Shown: positions 1 through 11,294, numbered from the stretch's first letter. The stretch: 64,000 nt of DNA from Gallionella sp. (GCA_030645955.1 JAUSMR010000097.1:62001-126000), one strand, 5' to 3'. Translations and numbers: made by a program. Notes: generated by a model not told the origin, from the letters alone.

Positions 1-451
1 GCACTCCGATGATATGCAGCAGTATCACCGCCAGCATGATATTGGTCGCAATCCCGTGCATTTCCACCGCGGCATCGCCGGCGTCATCCTGGAGCGCCAT
101 TACGCCGGTCACGCATAAAAAAAGTCCCAGTGCCAGAAGCAGCCAGACCGACACGCTTCCCGCCGGGTTGTGCCCCAGGTAATGCCCGGGCTTGCCTTTG
201 AACAGCGATAACATATATGCGATGATTTCGCCGGGCTTGAATAGGAACGAGCTGAACCGCGCATAGCGTGTGCCTAAAAAGCCCCACAGCAATCTGAACA
301 CGATCAGGCCCAGTAATATGTAACCGAAGGCCACATGAATATCGCGGTTGCGTTCCGATTCTGACGTCAAATATGCCCCGACGAAAGATATCACCTGCAA
401 CCAATGAAAAACCCGCGTTGGCACGTCCCAAACTAATATTCTTCGAATCAT
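1..451 (-). CDS. Cytochrome b561-like membrane protein (3' end outside window)
   Basis: Reading the reverse strand from the ATG at 451 gives about 150 residues without a stop up to the window edge, so the C-terminus is missing. The protein begins MIRRILVWDVPTRVFHWLQV, has hydrophobic helices near residues 16-30, 40-60, 95-115 and 135-150, and carries His residues near their ends (FHWLQV, DIHVAFGY, EMHG, LLHIIG). This is the layout of diheme cytochrome b561 / Ni,Fe-hydrogenase cytochrome b subunits, which pass electrons between quinol and c-type haems. A GGAAAG ribosome site lies just upstream. It directly follows the diheme and SHP-type cytochrome c genes, and this trio is a known electron-transfer cluster. 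Family confidence is good; the exact electron donor is unknown. Confidence 0.85.
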   Translation of the reverse strand, partial: MIRRILVWDVPTRVFHWLQVISFVGAYLTSESERNRDIHVAFGYILLGLIVFRLLWGFLGTRYARFSSFLFKPGEIIAYMLSLFKGKPGHYLGHNPAGSVSVWLLLALGLFLCVTGVMALQDDAGDAAVEMHGIATNIMLAVILLHIIGV

Positions 452-463
452 GATGTGGCTTTC

Positions 464-1024
464 CTATCTGGGCATTCTTATGCCATGTTCATTGAAATCG
501 CCCCGCTCAGCCTGTGGGTGGCAGGCAGCACAATTGGCAGGACTTTTCACCTTCGGATTTTTCCAGACTTCCGGGGAAATTTCATGGCTATCGTGCTTGC
601 GTTTAAACCATGCGGTTTCAGTGATCCGCGAGGGCGATGTCGGAGCGCTCCAGCGGTTGGATGCGTTGTTCACCAGAAAGTCGGTGATCTCCTTGTTCTC
701 CTGAGCAGTTATCGAGGCATCCGAACCAAAATGCTTATCCAGGCCGGCCATGACCTTGCGCCAGGATTCGGCGGGCAACAGCCCCGGCGCATAGGCGATG
801 TGGCATGTGGAACATTCCTGCTGGAATTTGGCGTTGGTTTGCGCGGTCTGGACTGATTTGCCGCGATTTTCGCCGCCGTATTTGCCGCTGGAACTCTCGC
901 CGTATTTTCCTTCGCGGTCATCATCATCGGCCTGCGCGACGGACATCGTTACTCCTATCGCCAACAAAGCAACGGCAAGTGCCCGGACATATTTTTGATC
1001 ATGAACCGATAACATAGTCTTCAT
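464..1024 (-). CDS. Diheme cytochrome c (DHC family)
   Basis: The 186-residue protein has an N-terminal hydrophobic stretch (about residues 12-31) ending in AQA, as expected for a Sec signal peptide, so it should be periplasmic. Two c-type haem sites are visible: CSTCH at 71-75 and CAACH at 165-169. A Gly/Ser/Lys-rich low-complexity linker (about 36-56) follows the signal. This matches the DHC diheme cytochromes that partner SHP and a membrane cytochrome b561. The gene sits between those two partners, with 2 bases after the SHP gene and 12 bases before the b561 gene, so all three are likely co-transcribed. A second in-frame ATG lies three codons in, and the ribosome site is weak. The physiological role of these clusters is poorly established. 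Confidence 0.85.
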   Translation of the reverse strand: MKTMLSVHDQKYVRALAVALLAIGVTMSVAQADDDDREGKYGESSSGKYGGENRGKSVQTAQTNAKFQQECSTCHIAYAPGLLPAESWRKVMAGLDKHFGSDASITAQENKEITDFLVNNASNRWSAPTSPSRITETAWFKRKHDSHEISPEVWKNPKVKSPANCAACHPQAERGDFNEHGIRMPR

Positions 1025-1026
1025 AA

Positions 1027-1425
1027 TTATTTAACGGTAAGCAGGAAAGCGAGTACGTCACCTTTTTCCTGGGGTGTGCAGACGCGCTCCAGAACATCGT
1101 TACAATTGCGCTTGAACCATTTTTCAACTTTTGCCATGTCAGTGAAGCGTTCAGCGTTGGCAGACGGGGCAAGGGGCTTGATGACCTTGCCGGTCTTTGC
1201 ATGTTTGCCCTGCGTGGCCGGGTTGTCGGTATGGCAAGAAGAACAGCTCCACTCGCCACCCTGCTTTGTCTTGAAGAAAGTCTCACCGCGCGCGGGTGAG
1301 AATCCCTGAAAACCAGATGTGCCCGATGCCTCGCTCTTGATAGATGCCAGCACGCTTTCGGATGTTTCCGCGAACGCCGATTGTGCAGTCAGCATCAAAC
1401 ACAATACAAAAAATACACGCAACAT
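1027..1425 (-). CDS. SHP-type monoheme cytochrome c (DUF1924)
   Basis: A strong AAGGAGG ribosome site precedes the ATG at 1425, so this start was chosen over an upstream ATG at 1467. The 132-residue product has a signal peptide (residues 1-19, ending in AFA), one haem site CSSCH at 61-65 and a C-terminal segment with NCND at 107-110 and a second Cys at 116. Sphaeroides haem protein (SHP) is a monoheme cytochrome with an Asn axial ligand that is released on reduction, allowing oxygen binding, and with a nearby disulfide; N107 or N109 and C108/C116 are candidates for these. It is the first gene of the SHP-DHC-b561 set. The assignment rests on motifs and context. Confidence 0.8.
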   Translation of the reverse strand: MLRVFFVLCLMLTAQSAFAETSESVLASIKSEASGTSGFQGFSPARGETFFKTKQGGEWSCSSCHTDNPATQGKHAKTGKVIKPLAPSANAERFTDMAKVEKWFKRNCNDVLERVCTPQEKGDVLAFLLTVK

Positions 1426-1643
1426 AAGCCACCTCCTTAAAATTGGTGCTTGTAGAGTGTGTTGCAAACTATAAGTTCAGTCATAAATTACTTATGTGGT
1501 ACCAGCTCAATGGTTCGCCGGTAGAGATTTTCAGCAAACTCCTGCACAATATGGCACTCGCTAAAGCCGCGACCAAACATTGACTATTGCGGTTAGTTCT
1601 TGACTCCGCCCAGTTCTTATCTCAACTTATTTATTAGGCAACC

Positions 1644-2153
1644 ATGGCTTTCATACGCGGAATTTTTGATCGAATCGTGTTAGTGGTGGGTATCGTTGCG
1701 GCTGGCTGTATTCCAAGCTTCATTTCGCAATACCGGCAACGCGTTGGCGGCCGACTCGATCAAGTTCTTCAGGATCTTGAGCCCTTCCAGCAAATTGCCA
1801 ATCAATATCACCATGGCAGCCTTAAGGAGTTGATCCAACATCACCTTAACAGTACTGACACTACATTTCACGATGAGGGTGCGGCATTGCATGCTATGGT
1901 AAGCGCTGCCGAGCAGTTAAGACGTGCCCTGCAGGCTCTCAATACCGACTTGTTCCATCAGCTGAGTTATCTGCTTACCGGTGGTTTGGATCCGCTTATT
2001 GCGCATGCGACTTGGGAAATATATTCACCCTCTTTTAACTTGACAGTTGAAAGTGTTGTGTTTGGTTCTATCGTTGGCGTTTTGATATGGCTGATGTTTC
2101 TCTTTATCTGGTACATCTGCGCTCGGCTTATAAGTATTCTTGCCGCACGATAA
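1644..2153 (+). CDS. DUF2937 family membrane protein
   Basis: The 169-residue protein starts MAFIRGIFDRIVLVVGIVAA and has two predicted membrane helices, one near residues 8-28 and one near 136-160. Between them lies a soluble, largely helical part with a conserved-looking IPSFISQYRQRVGGRLDQ segment. This N-terminal pattern (FDR..., then P.F..QY.QR.GG.LD) matches the DUF2937 family of unknown function. The gene stands alone on the plus strand, between the cytochrome cluster and the convergent atp operon, and shares a bidirectional terminator with atpC. No function can be assigned. Confidence 0.75.
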   Translation: MAFIRGIFDRIVLVVGIVAAGCIPSFISQYRQRVGGRLDQVLQDLEPFQQIANQYHHGSLKELIQHHLNSTDTTFHDEGAALHAMVSAAEQLRRALQALNTDLFHQLSYLLTGGLDPLIAHATWEIYSPSFNLTVESVVFGSIVGVLIWLMFLFIWYICARLISILAAR

Positions 2154-2232
2154 TCGCCTGCGAAGGCCGTTAACCATCCAGATATCATGGCGGTTATTAA
2201 CGCGTTGAATTTTACTGGCGCAAACACCCAAC

Positions 2233-2258
2233 AAAAAAGCAGCCGAAGCTGCTTTTTT
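2233..2258. terminator. Bidirectional intrinsic terminator between DUF2937 gene and atpC
   Basis: A perfect 11-bp stem (AAAAAAGCAGC with GCTGCTTTTTT) closes a CGAA loop. T-runs on both strands make it work for both converging transcripts: the plus-strand DUF2937 gene ending at 2153 and the atp operon ending at 2276. Confidence 0.9.
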
Positions 2259-2275
2259 GTGTCTGTTGCCTGGGC

Positions 2276-2704
2276 TTAATGCCCAACTTGTTTGCGCAGT
2301 TGCTGGATCGCACGCAACTGTGCGATGGCCTCCGCCAATTCGGCTTGTGCCTGGGCGTAGTCGATGTCGGAAGCGCGGTTCTTGATCATGTCTTCCGCCG
2401 CCCGTTTCGCTTCCAATGCTCGCGCCTCATCCAGATCACCGCCGCGTATCGCGGTATCAGCCAGGATGGTCACCACGCCTGGCTGCACTTCAAGCATGCC
2501 GCCTGAAACATAGATGAGCTCTTCCTGTTCCTGATCCGGACGCTTGATTCTGACCGAGCCGGGTTTGATGCGCGTCATCAATGCGGAATGGCGTGGATAG
2601 ATGCCCAGCTCGCCCATTTCACCGGGAACCACCACCACTTCTGCCAGACCGGAGAAGAGGGACTCTTCCGCGCTAACTACATCAACATGTATGGTCATTG
2701 CCAT
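2276..2704 (-). CDS. atpC: ATP synthase epsilon subunit
   Basis: The 142-residue protein is the epsilon (OSCP-independent central stalk) subunit of F1. It has the N-terminal beta-sandwich (about 1-88, with [19 protein letters not shown]) and the C-terminal helical hairpin (about 90-140, rich in Ala, Glu and Gln) that can inhibit ATP hydrolysis. It is the last gene of the atp operon, 18 bases after atpD and followed by the terminator at 2233-2258. Length is typical. The start is ATG, with a GGAGCA ribosome site upstream. Confidence 0.97.
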   Translation of the reverse strand: MAMTIHVDVVSAEESLFSGLAEVVVVPGEMGELGIYPRHSALMTRIKPGSVRIKRPDQEQEELIYVSGGMLEVQPGVVTILADTAIRGGDLDEARALEAKRAAEDMIKNRASDIDYAQAQAELAEAIAQLRAIQQLRKQVGH

Positions 2705-2722
2705 GGTTGCTCCAAATAATTA

Positions 2723-4162
<1,440 letters not shown>

Positions 4163-4191
4163 TTAATTTTGTAATTTGCCGCTGTAATCAA

Positions 4192-5058
4192 TCAACCAAC
4201 CGCCGCCGCGCCGCTGACGATTTCCGAAATTTCGCGGGTAATGGCCGCTTGGCGTGCCTTGTTGTATACCAGCTTGAGCTCGCCGATCACGCTCTTTGCG
4301 TTATCCGATGCGGCCTTCATCGCCACCATCCGCGCACTCTGTTCGGAAGCCATATTCTCTACGACAGCCTGGTAAACCAAGGACTCAATGTAGCGCACCA
4401 GCAGCTCATCGATCACCTGCTTGGCATCTGGCTCGTAGATATAGTCCCAGCTGCCCTCGGCGGTCCCCATCTGCTCACCGGTCAGCGGCAGCAATTGCTC
4501 CACGCACGGCTCCTGCTTCATGGTATTGATGAAGTGGTTGTAGCTCAGATAGATGGCATCAATTTCCCCTGCCGCATAGGCATCCAGCATCACCTTCACG
4601 GCACCGATCAGTTTTTCGATGTGCGGCGTATCACCCAATCCAGTCAGGTTGGATTTGACCTTGGCGCCGATACGCGACATGAAACCCAGCCCCTTGTTGC
4701 CGATCGGGCAAACCATGATACCCTTGGCCTCGCCTTCCCAAGCCTTCATGTGGCTCACCGCAAGACGCAGGATGTTGGTATTCAAACCGCCACACAGACC
4801 CTTGTCCGAGGTCACCACGATCAGGCCGACGTTTTTGACACTTTCGCGTTTGGCCAGAAATGAGTGCTTGTATTCCGGATTCGCGCGCGACAAGTGCGCC
4901 GCGACATTGCGAATCTTTTCCGCGTAGGGGCGCGCCGCACGCATACGCTCCTGCGCTTTACGCATCTTGGCTGCGGCGACCATTTCCATGGCGCGTGTGA
5001 TCTTGCGTGTATTTTCTACACTCTTGATTTTCGCGCGGATCTCTTTACTGCCAGCCAT
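4192..5058 (-). CDS. atpG: ATP synthase gamma subunit
   Basis: The 288-residue protein is the rotating central stalk of F1. The N-terminal coiled-coil strand begins [20 protein letters not shown], followed by the typical [16 protein letters not shown] segment, and the C-terminal strand ends in [20 protein letters not shown], a classic gamma signature. The middle holds the Rossmann-like domain ([10 protein letters not shown] near residue 84). It is placed between atpA (13 bases upstream) and atpD, as in most bacteria. Confidence 0.98.
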   Translation of the reverse strand: MAGSKEIRAKIKSVENTRKITRAMEMVAAAKMRKAQERMRAARPYAEKIRNVAAHLSRANPEYKHSFLAKRESVKNVGLIVVTSDKGLCGGLNTNILRLAVSHMKAWEGEAKGIMVCPIGNKGLGFMSRIGAKVKSNLTGLGDTPHIEKLIGAVKVMLDAYAAGEIDAIYLSYNHFINTMKQEPCVEQLLPLTGEQMGTAEGSWDYIYEPDAKQVIDELLVRYIESLVYQAVVENMASEQSARMVAMKAASDNAKSVIGELKLVYNKARQAAITREISEIVSGAAAVG

Positions 5059-5071
5059 TTCTCACCCCGCC

Positions 5072-6613
5072 TTAATAAACAGCCGTTGCCTTGAAGGTCT
5101 CAATCGCCGCAGACAACAATTTTTCGTTATCGGCATTCAAATCCTTGCTGGAATCAATCGCATCCATCAGGCTCTTGTTATTGGATTTCAGGTAAGTGTG
5201 CAGCGCCGACTCAAACGCCAGCGCCTTGGGCACCGCCACATCGTCGAAATAGCCTTTGTTGACGGAGAACAGCGTGACCGCCATTTCGGCGACCGACAAT
5301 GGCGCATATTGCAACTGCTTCATCAACTCGGTAACCATGCGGCCGCGCTCCAACTGCTTGCGGGTTGCCTCGTCCAGATCGGAAGCGAACTGCGCGAAGG
5401 CGGCCAATTCACGGTATTGCGCCAGCGCCAGCCGCACCCCGCCACCGAGCTTTTTGATCACCTTGGTTTGCGCGGCACCGCCTACGCGGGACACCGAAAC
5501 GCCGGCGTTAATTGCAGGACGGATACCGGCGTTAAACAAATCTGTTTCCAGAAATATCTGGCCGTCGGTAATGGAAATCACGTTGGTCGGCACGAAGGCG
5601 GATACGTCGCCCGCTTGCGTCTCGATAATCGGCAATGCGGTCAGCGAGCCGGTCTTGCCCTTGACTTCACCCTTGGTAAAGGCTTCCACATAGTCAGCGT
5701 TCACTCGCGCTGCGCGTTCCAACAGGCGGGAGTGCAAATAGAACACGTCGCCGGGGTACGCTTCACGGCCTGGCGGACGGCGCAGCAACAGGGAGATTTG
5801 ACGGTATGCCCAGGCCTGCTTGGTCAGATCGTCATAAACAATCAGCGCGTCCTGTCCGCGATCGCGGAAATATTCGCCCATAGTGCAACCGGCATACGGC
5901 GCCAGGAATTGCATCGCGGCAGAATCCGAAGCGGTTGCAGCAACCACGATGGTGTAACCCAGCGCGCCATGCTCTTCAAGTTTGCGCACCACGTTAGCGA
6001 TGGTCGAAGCTTTTTGACCAATCGCCACATACACGCAGGTCATGTTCTGACCCTTTTGGTTGATGATGGCATCCACCGCCACGGCTGTCTTGCCGGTTTG
6101 GCGGTCGCCAATGATCAGTTCACGCTGACCGCGACCGACCGGAACCATGGAGTCGATCGATTTCAAGCCGGTTTGTACCGGCTGATCAACCGACTTACGC
6201 GCGATCACGCCCGGCGCCACTTTTTCGATCTTGTCGGTCATCTTGGCGTTGATCGGGCCCTTGCCGTCAATCGGCTGACCCAGCGCGTCCACCACACGAC
6301 CGCACAATTCCGGACCAACCGGTACTTCCAGAATACGACCGGTACATTTAACAGTGTCGCCTTCGGTGATGTGCTCGTATTCACCCAGCACCACCGCACC
6401 GACAGAATCACGCTCCAAGTTAAGCGCCAAACCGAAGGTGTTGCCGGGGAATTCCAGCATTTCACCTTGCATTACATCGGAAAGGCCGTGCACACGAACA
6501 ATGCCGTCAGTCACGCTGACTACCGTACCTTCGGTACGCGCTTGCGCCAGCGCCTCAAAATTATCGATGCGACTGCGAATCAAACTGCTGATTTCAGAAG
6601 GGTTGAGCTTCAT
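5072..6613 (-). CDS. atpA: ATP synthase alpha subunit
   Basis: The 513-residue F1 regulatory nucleotide-binding subunit has Walker A GDRQTGKT at 169-176 and the alpha signature region around [20 protein letters not shown]. The N-terminus [16 protein letters not shown] matches the family. It forms the alternating hexamer with AtpD and provides the arginine finger (within [10 protein letters not shown]). It lies 30 bases downstream of atpH. Length and order are standard. Confidence 0.98.
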   Translation of the reverse strand: MKLNPSEISSLIRSRIDNFEALAQARTEGTVVSVTDGIVRVHGLSDVMQGEMLEFPGNTFGLALNLERDSVGAVVLGEYEHITEGDTVKCTGRILEVPVGPELCGRVVDALGQPIDGKGPINAKMTDKIEKVAPGVIARKSVDQPVQTGLKSIDSMVPVGRGQRELIIGDRQTGKTAVAVDAIINQKGQNMTCVYVAIGQKASTIANVVRKLEEHGALGYTIVVAATASDSAAMQFLAPYAGCTMGEYFRDRGQDALIVYDDLTKQAWAYRQISLLLRRPPGREAYPGDVFYLHSRLLERAARVNADYVEAFTKGEVKGKTGSLTALPIIETQAGDVSAFVPTNVISITDGQIFLETDLFNAGIRPAINAGVSVSRVGGAAQTKVIKKLGGGVRLALAQYRELAAFAQFASDLDEATRKQLERGRMVTELMKQLQYAPLSVAEMAVTLFSVNKGYFDDVAVPKALAFESALHTYLKSNNKSLMDAIDSSKDLNADNEKLLSAAIETFKATAVY

Positions 6614-6643
6614 CTGGATTTCCTTATCTTGATAAATCTATTT

Positions 6644-7177
6644 TCAGGCAAGAGCTTTTGCCATTTCGCCAAGGCGGGTGCGCGCTGAACCATCGATCAC
6701 CTTATCTCCGGCACGGATCACTATGCCGCCTAGTAATTCTTTATTGACTTTACAGACCAGCTTGATTTCCCGGCCCATGCGCGCTTTCAGCGAGCTGATG
6801 ATTTTTTCTTGTTGCGTGGCAGACAGCTCAAACGCTGAGTCCACTACCACATTCACGGTTTTTTCCGCTTCCGCCCGCAGATTTTCAAAGATTGCGGCAA
6901 TTTCCGGCAGTATCAGCAGGCGTTGATTGTCCGCCAGTATGCGAATGAAATTGCGCTGCTGAGCTTTTGCCTGGCTGCCTAGCAAACCCTCCATCAGGCT
7001 TTCGAGTTGCGGCTTGGCAACCCGTTGACTGGTGACTACCGCGCGGACTTCTGGATAGCAGACTGCCTCGGCGAGAGACAGCAATACTTCCGACCAACCT
7101 TTCAAGTCCGACAGCTTTTGCGCTTCTTCAAATGCCGCCTGTGCGTATGGCCGAGCTATGGTGATGGCTTCAGACAT
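6644..7177 (-). CDS. atpH: ATP synthase delta subunit
   Basis: The 177-residue delta (OSCP) subunit links F1 to the peripheral stalk. It has the usual start (ARPYAQAAFEEAQ), an all-helical N-terminal domain and the C-terminal signature LLGGIVIRAGDKVIDGSARTRL that is diagnostic for the family. It is located 5 bases after atpF, which suggests translational coupling. Confidence 0.96.
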   Translation of the reverse strand: MSEAITIARPYAQAAFEEAQKLSDLKGWSEVLLSLAEAVCYPEVRAVVTSQRVAKPQLESLMEGLLGSQAKAQQRNFIRILADNQRLLILPEIAAIFENLRAEAEKTVNVVVDSAFELSATQQEKIISSLKARMGREIKLVCKVNKELLGGIVIRAGDKVIDGSARTRLGEMAKALA

Positions 7178-7182
7178 GGCGT

Positions 7183-7653
7183 TTAGATTTCCGCAACCAA
7201 TTTGTCGAGCAAGTCGTTGTGCGCCTTGGCATCAATTTCACGACCAAGAATTTTGCCCGCGCCGGCAAGCGCGATTGCCGACACATGGGTACGCAATTGC
7301 TCCCTGGCACGAAACACTTCCTGATCGATTTCAGCCTTGGCGCCCGTGATGATGCGATCGCCTTCTATCTTGGCCTGCGCCTTGGCTGCTTCAACAATTT
7401 CACTGGCGCGTTTTTCGCCATAGCCAACAATTTCGCCGGCCTTTTCTTTTGCTTCCCGCAAGATTTCTGCAGAACGCTTGGCGGCCAACTCAAGGTCGTG
7501 CTTCGCCCGCTCTGCATACGCCAAGCCATCGGCGATAGTCTTTTGCCGCGACTCGATCGCCGCCAGCAATGGCGGCCAGACGAACTTCACGGTGAACCAT
7601 ATCAAGATGGCAAACGACAGTGCCTGCGAAAACAGTGTCAGGTTAATGTTCAT
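7183..7653 (-). CDS. atpF: ATP synthase subunit b
   Basis: The 156-residue peripheral stalk subunit has a single N-terminal membrane helix (MNINLTLFSQALSFAILIWF, to about residue 27) followed by a long charged, Ala-rich helix typical of the b-b dimer (KAQAKIEGDRIITGAKAEID). Only one b gene is present here, giving a homodimeric stalk. It sits between atpE and atpH. Confidence 0.96.
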   Translation of the reverse strand: MNINLTLFSQALSFAILIWFTVKFVWPPLLAAIESRQKTIADGLAYAERAKHDLELAAKRSAEILREAKEKAGEIVGYGEKRASEIVEAAKAQAKIEGDRIITGAKAEIDQEVFRAREQLRTHVSAIALAGAGKILGREIDAKAHNDLLDKLVAEI

Positions 7654-7694
7654 TTCGATTCCTTACGCTGGATTGTGCTGCACGCAATGGTCAA

Positions 7695-8024
<330 letters not shown>

Positions 8025-8834
8025 TTAGTGGCTTTCGTGCGCCATCGCGATGTAAACGACCGTAAGCATCATGAAGATGTACGCTTGCAACACTACGATC
8101 AGGATATGGAATATCGCCCAGCCCCCACTGAGCAACGCACCAAAGATTGTTCCAGCCAAGCCGGTTGCAGCCCACATCCCGAGCAACAGAAAGATGATTT
8201 CGCCGGCGTACATGTTGCCGAATAAACGCAGCGAGTGGGACAGCGGTTTGGAGACGTACTCGACCAGATTGAGCAGGATGTTCGCCGGCCAAACCAGCGG
8301 GTTGGCGCCGAACGGCGTGCAGAACAATTCATGCATCCAGCCACGCATCCCTTTGACCTTGATATTAAAGAAGATCATCAACAACCACACCGATATCGAA
8401 AGAGCGAACGTTGCATTGATGTCGGAGGTGGGGACTGCGCGGAATTTCTCCTGGCCGAATACGTGGTGATAGATCCATGCCATGATATCGATGGGCAGGA
8501 AGTCCATCGCGTTCATGGCTAACACCCATACGAAAACGGTCAGCGCCGCCGGAGCCACAAATTTATGGCGGTCGCCGTGGAAAATGCCTTTGACCTGGTC
8601 ATCGACAAACTCGACCAGCAGTTCGACGAACGCCTGGCGCTTGCCGGGAACGCCCGCTGTCGCGCCACGCACAACCCACCAAAGAAATCCGAAGATGATC
8701 AAGCCGAGCAGGCTGGACACGGCCAGCGTATCGAAGTTCACAGACCAGAATCCGCCTTCGGCTACCTGCTTAACGTTGAAGCTTAAATGATGCTCGATGT
8801 AACTGGATGGTGTCAGTACTTGTTCAGTGGACAT
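8025..8834 (-). CDS. atpB: ATP synthase subunit a
   Basis: The 269-residue Fo stator subunit has five or six membrane helices and forms the proton half-channels. The critical Arg is in the [14 protein letters not shown] segment of helix 4, followed by the C-terminal helix with [17 protein letters not shown] at 8834 was chosen; a GTG immediately upstream (8837) is in frame and cannot be excluded. A TAGGG ribosome site overlaps the end of atpI, 8 bases upstream, so atpI and atpB are tightly linked. Confidence 0.96.
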   Translation of the reverse strand: MSTEQVLTPSSYIEHHLSFNVKQVAEGGFWSVNFDTLAVSSLLGLIIFGFLWWVVRGATAGVPGKRQAFVELLVEFVDDQVKGIFHGDRHKFVAPAALTVFVWVLAMNAMDFLPIDIMAWIYHHVFGQEKFRAVPTSDINATFALSISVWLLMIFFNIKVKGMRGWMHELFCTPFGANPLVWPANILLNLVEYVSKPLSHSLRLFGNMYAGEIIFLLLGMWAATGLAGTIFGALLSGGWAIFHILIVVLQAYIFMMLTVVYIAMAHESH

Positions 8835-8842
8835 CACAGACC

Positions 8843-9268
8843 CTACTCGTTATTCTCGTTATTCTCGTTATTCACGGCCCGCAAGCCCGCGCCAGATGCC
8901 AGCGCAGAACCTGCCAACCCACCTATCAGGGACAAAGGAACCAGCCCCCGGTAATACTTGAAGGTCACCAGCAACAGTATTGCTATCACCAGCACCTTGA
9001 TCACTTCAGCTTTAAGCATTGAAATCAGGATGACACCCGGCGTTATGCCGTTTAATCTCCGCGCCATCGTCATTCCGGCAAACACGCCAATCATTCCGGC
9101 AAACCCGCCGACAATAACGATCGCCCCCCCTGCAATAGCGGAAATCGCTGCGTTCATACCAGCAACCAGCAGTGAGACACCCGAGATGAGTACCGTTGTG
9201 ATGATTTGCCAGCGCGCCGCTTTGCTGAGCGCCCGGCTTATTTTTATGTTTGTTACTCTATCCATCAT
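8843..9268 (-). CDS. atpI: ATP synthase subunit I
   Basis: About 141 residues from the ATG at 9268, which has an AGGGGC ribosome site; the open frame extends further upstream, but that stretch looks non-coding and resembles a mobile-element remnant. Four hydrophobic helices are visible, with [20 protein letters not shown] in the middle, as in AtpI proteins that assist c-ring assembly and Mg2+ supply. The C-terminus ends in a threefold Asn-Glu-Asn repeat encoded by three 9-base units. It is the first gene of the atp operon. Confidence 0.85.
   Translation of the reverse strand: MMDRVTNIKISRALSKAARWQIITTVLISGVSLLVAGMNAAISAIAGGAIVIVGGFAGMIGVFAGMTMARRLNGITPGVILISMLKAEVIKVLVIAILLLVTFKYYRGLVPLSLIGGLAGSALASGAGLRAVNNENNENNE
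8846..8872 (-). repeat. Three tandem 9-bp units at the end of atpI
   Basis: CTCGTTATT is repeated three times without interruption just before the atpI stop codon. It encodes the repeated tripeptide N-N-E at the protein's end. A slippage-prone in-frame repeat is the simplest explanation. Confidence 0.9.
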
Positions 9269-9379
9269 GTGCCCCTGGGCGTTACTTGTTGGCCAAGGGC
9301 AACAAAAAGCCCGCGCATTCTCTACTATTCCTTTGCGGCAAGTCAAGAGAACCCCTAAAAATTTGTTAGCCCCAAGCAG

Positions 9380-9494
9380 TAATGTCCTCTTTCTCCCAAA
9401 TAGAAATGTCCGCTGGTGGTACAAGCCACCCCCTGTTAAAAACAGCGGTGGATATTTCGAAATGGCCCAGCTCATGAGTCAAAAAGAAGTATAG
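9380..9494 (+). mobile_element. Possible remnant of an insertion sequence left end
   Basis: Between atpI and parB lies sequence that codes for neither neighbour: a repeated ATGTCC motif (9392 and 9406) and a short plus-strand frame reading MAQLMSQKEV then stop. From memory this start resembles transposases of the IS1202/ISNCY type, and ATGTCC-rich leaders are common ahead of such genes. Only this short stretch is present, so it would be a solo end or deletion scar. No terminal repeats or target duplication could be identified, so the call is tentative. Confidence 0.3.
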
Positions 9495-9551
9495 CGAGCA
9501 CCAATTTTGAACCTGCTGAAAGGGAGCAGCTCACCAACATCTTTGCTCAAC

Positions 9552-10412
9552 TTATTTGCCTTTTTTGAGCTTGTTTATAAATTCATCAAGCTGGTCATGA
9601 TTAGAATATTCGATGACCAGCTTGCCCCCGCCTTTGTTGCCCGGCTTGATTTCCACACGTGTTCCAAGAAATGCACTCATTTCTTCCTGCAACCTTTGCG
9701 TATCGCGGCTGATCTGGTGCGCTTTCTTTGGCTTGTCCTTTTCCGGTTCATGCGTTTGCCTCTGCGCCAGTTTTTCCGCTTCGCGCACGGAAAGCCCTTC
9801 CAGCACAATTTTATTGGCCAGAAATATCTGCTGTGCACTCTCCAGCGACAACAAGGCGCGCGCGTGCCCCATATCCAACTTGTTTTCCATCAGCATGCCC
9901 TGCACGGCCTGCGGCAACTTGAGCAATCTCAACAAGTTGCTGGCCGCACTGCGCGACCGGCCCACCGCATCTGCGGCAACTTGATGGGTCATTTTGAATT
10001 CGTCGATCAAACGCTGGATGCCTACCGCTTCTTCCAATGGATTCAGATTTTCCCGCTGGATATTTTCAATCAACGCCATCGCCAGCGCCGCATTATCCGG
10101 GACGCTACGCACCAGCACCGGCACATGGGTCAGCCCCGCCAACTGCGCGGCGCGCCATCGTCTTTCACCGGCAATAATTTCATAGCTGCTATCGGCAAGC
10201 TGGCGCACCAGAATCGGTTGCATGATCCCCTGCGCTTTGATCGATGACGCCAAGTCGTTCAATGAAGACTCATCCATATGTGAACGCGGCTGATATTTGC
10301 CCGGCTTGAGCAGCGCCACATTCAAATCACGCATCACTTCGTCTTTTTCACTTTTCCCACCGGACAACAAAGCATCCAGTCCACGCCCCAATCCCTTGTG
10401 TAACTTTGTCAT
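9552..10412 (-). CDS. parB: Chromosome partitioning protein ParB
   Basis: The 286-residue CTPase clamp binds parS and spreads along DNA to build the segregation complex. The N-terminus KLHKGLGRGLDALL is typical. The CTP-binding region contains ENIQRENLNPLEEA and the GERRWRAAQLAGL motif (about 97-109), followed by a helix-turn-helix (VAADAVGRSRSAASNLLRLL) for parS recognition and a C-terminal dimerisation domain. It follows parA by 11 bases. A perfect parS site lies 3.7 kb away at 14090, between mnmG and mnmE. Confidence 0.97.
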   Translation of the reverse strand: MTKLHKGLGRGLDALLSGGKSEKDEVMRDLNVALLKPGKYQPRSHMDESSLNDLASSIKAQGIMQPILVRQLADSSYEIIAGERRWRAAQLAGLTHVPVLVRSVPDNAALAMALIENIQRENLNPLEEAVGIQRLIDEFKMTHQVAADAVGRSRSAASNLLRLLKLPQAVQGMLMENKLDMGHARALLSLESAQQIFLANKIVLEGLSVREAEKLAQRQTHEPEKDKPKKAHQISRDTQRLQEEMSAFLGTRVEIKPGNKGGGKLVIEYSNHDQLDEFINKLKKGK

Positions 10413-10423
10413 GATTGCTTCCT

Positions 10424-11206
10424 TTATTCCAATGCAGCAGGTGGTGCTGCGTTATTCAAAAACTCTCCGGCCAAAGCCAGGTAAGCCTGCGTTCCCTTGG
10501 ATAATTTGTCGTGATACAGCACAGGCACGCCATAGCTGGGCGCTTCCGCCAATCGCACATTACGTGGAATCACCGTGCGATAAACTTTATCGCCAAAGTG
10601 TTCTTGCAATTGATCCGAAACTTGTTGTGCCAGGGTATTGCGCGGATCGAACATGGTGCGCAGCAACCCTTCAATTTCCAAATCAGGGTTTAAATTGGCG
10701 CGCACTTTGCGAATGGTATTCACCAGATCGCTCAACCCTTCAAGCGCGTAGTATTCACATTGCATCGGGATCATTACCGATTTGGCCGCACACAAACCAT
10801 TCAGCGTCAGCAAATTTAGTGCTGGTGGACAATCGATCAGCACATAGTCATATTCTGAGTCGACCAGTTGCAGCGCATCGCGCAACCGTGTTTCTCGGCG
10901 ATCCAGGTTTACCAATTCAATCTCTGCACCTGCCAAGTCCCGATTGGCTGGAAGCAAGTCGTATTTTCCTGCCTCTGAGTATACCCGCGCCTCGGCTATT
11001 GTTTTGTTGCCCAACAATACTTCATAGATACTGGACTGCAAATCGCGCTTGTCGATGCCGCTGCCCATCGTGGCATTGCCCTGCGGATCAAGGTCGATCA
11101 GCAAAACGCGCTGTTTGGCTGCCGCGAGACTGGCTGCCAAATTCACGCTGGTTGTGGTTTTTCCCACCCCACCCTTCTGGTTGGTTACGGCTAATATTTT
11201 TGCCAT
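10424..11206 (-). CDS. parA: Chromosome partitioning ATPase ParA
   Basis: The 260-residue ParA/Soj-type ATPase moves ParB-parS complexes over the nucleoid. It has the deviant Walker A KGGVGKTTT at 11-19, the DLDPQGNAT switch region at 38-46 and Walker B VLIDCPPAL. There is no N-terminal helix-turn-helix, which fits chromosomal type ParA rather than plasmid type Ia. It lies upstream of parB and 88 bases after rsmG. Confidence 0.97.
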   Translation of the reverse strand: MAKILAVTNQKGGVGKTTTSVNLAASLAAAKQRVLLIDLDPQGNATMGSGIDKRDLQSSIYEVLLGNKTIAEARVYSEAGKYDLLPANRDLAGAEIELVNLDRRETRLRDALQLVDSEYDYVLIDCPPALNLLTLNGLCAAKSVMIPMQCEYYALEGLSDLVNTIRKVRANLNPDLEIEGLLRTMFDPRNTLAQQVSDQLQEHFGDKVYRTVIPRNVRLAEAPSYGVPVLYHDKLSKGTQAYLALAGEFLNNAAPPAALE

Positions 11207-11294
11207 TTTGCTTTACTCCCTTTATTTCCGGTTTCAAATGAATCGATAACCACTTTGATTTCACCTTTTGCACCTGGCCGTGCCTGTGTACTGC

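Noticed and set aside
4967..6688. 573-residue open frame on the plus strand
   Set aside because: It is antisense to atpA and the start of atpG/atpH. Composition is shadow-like.
9269..9475. 69-codon upstream extension of atpI
   Set aside because: AtpI homologs start near the chosen ATG, and the region looks like foreign DNA.
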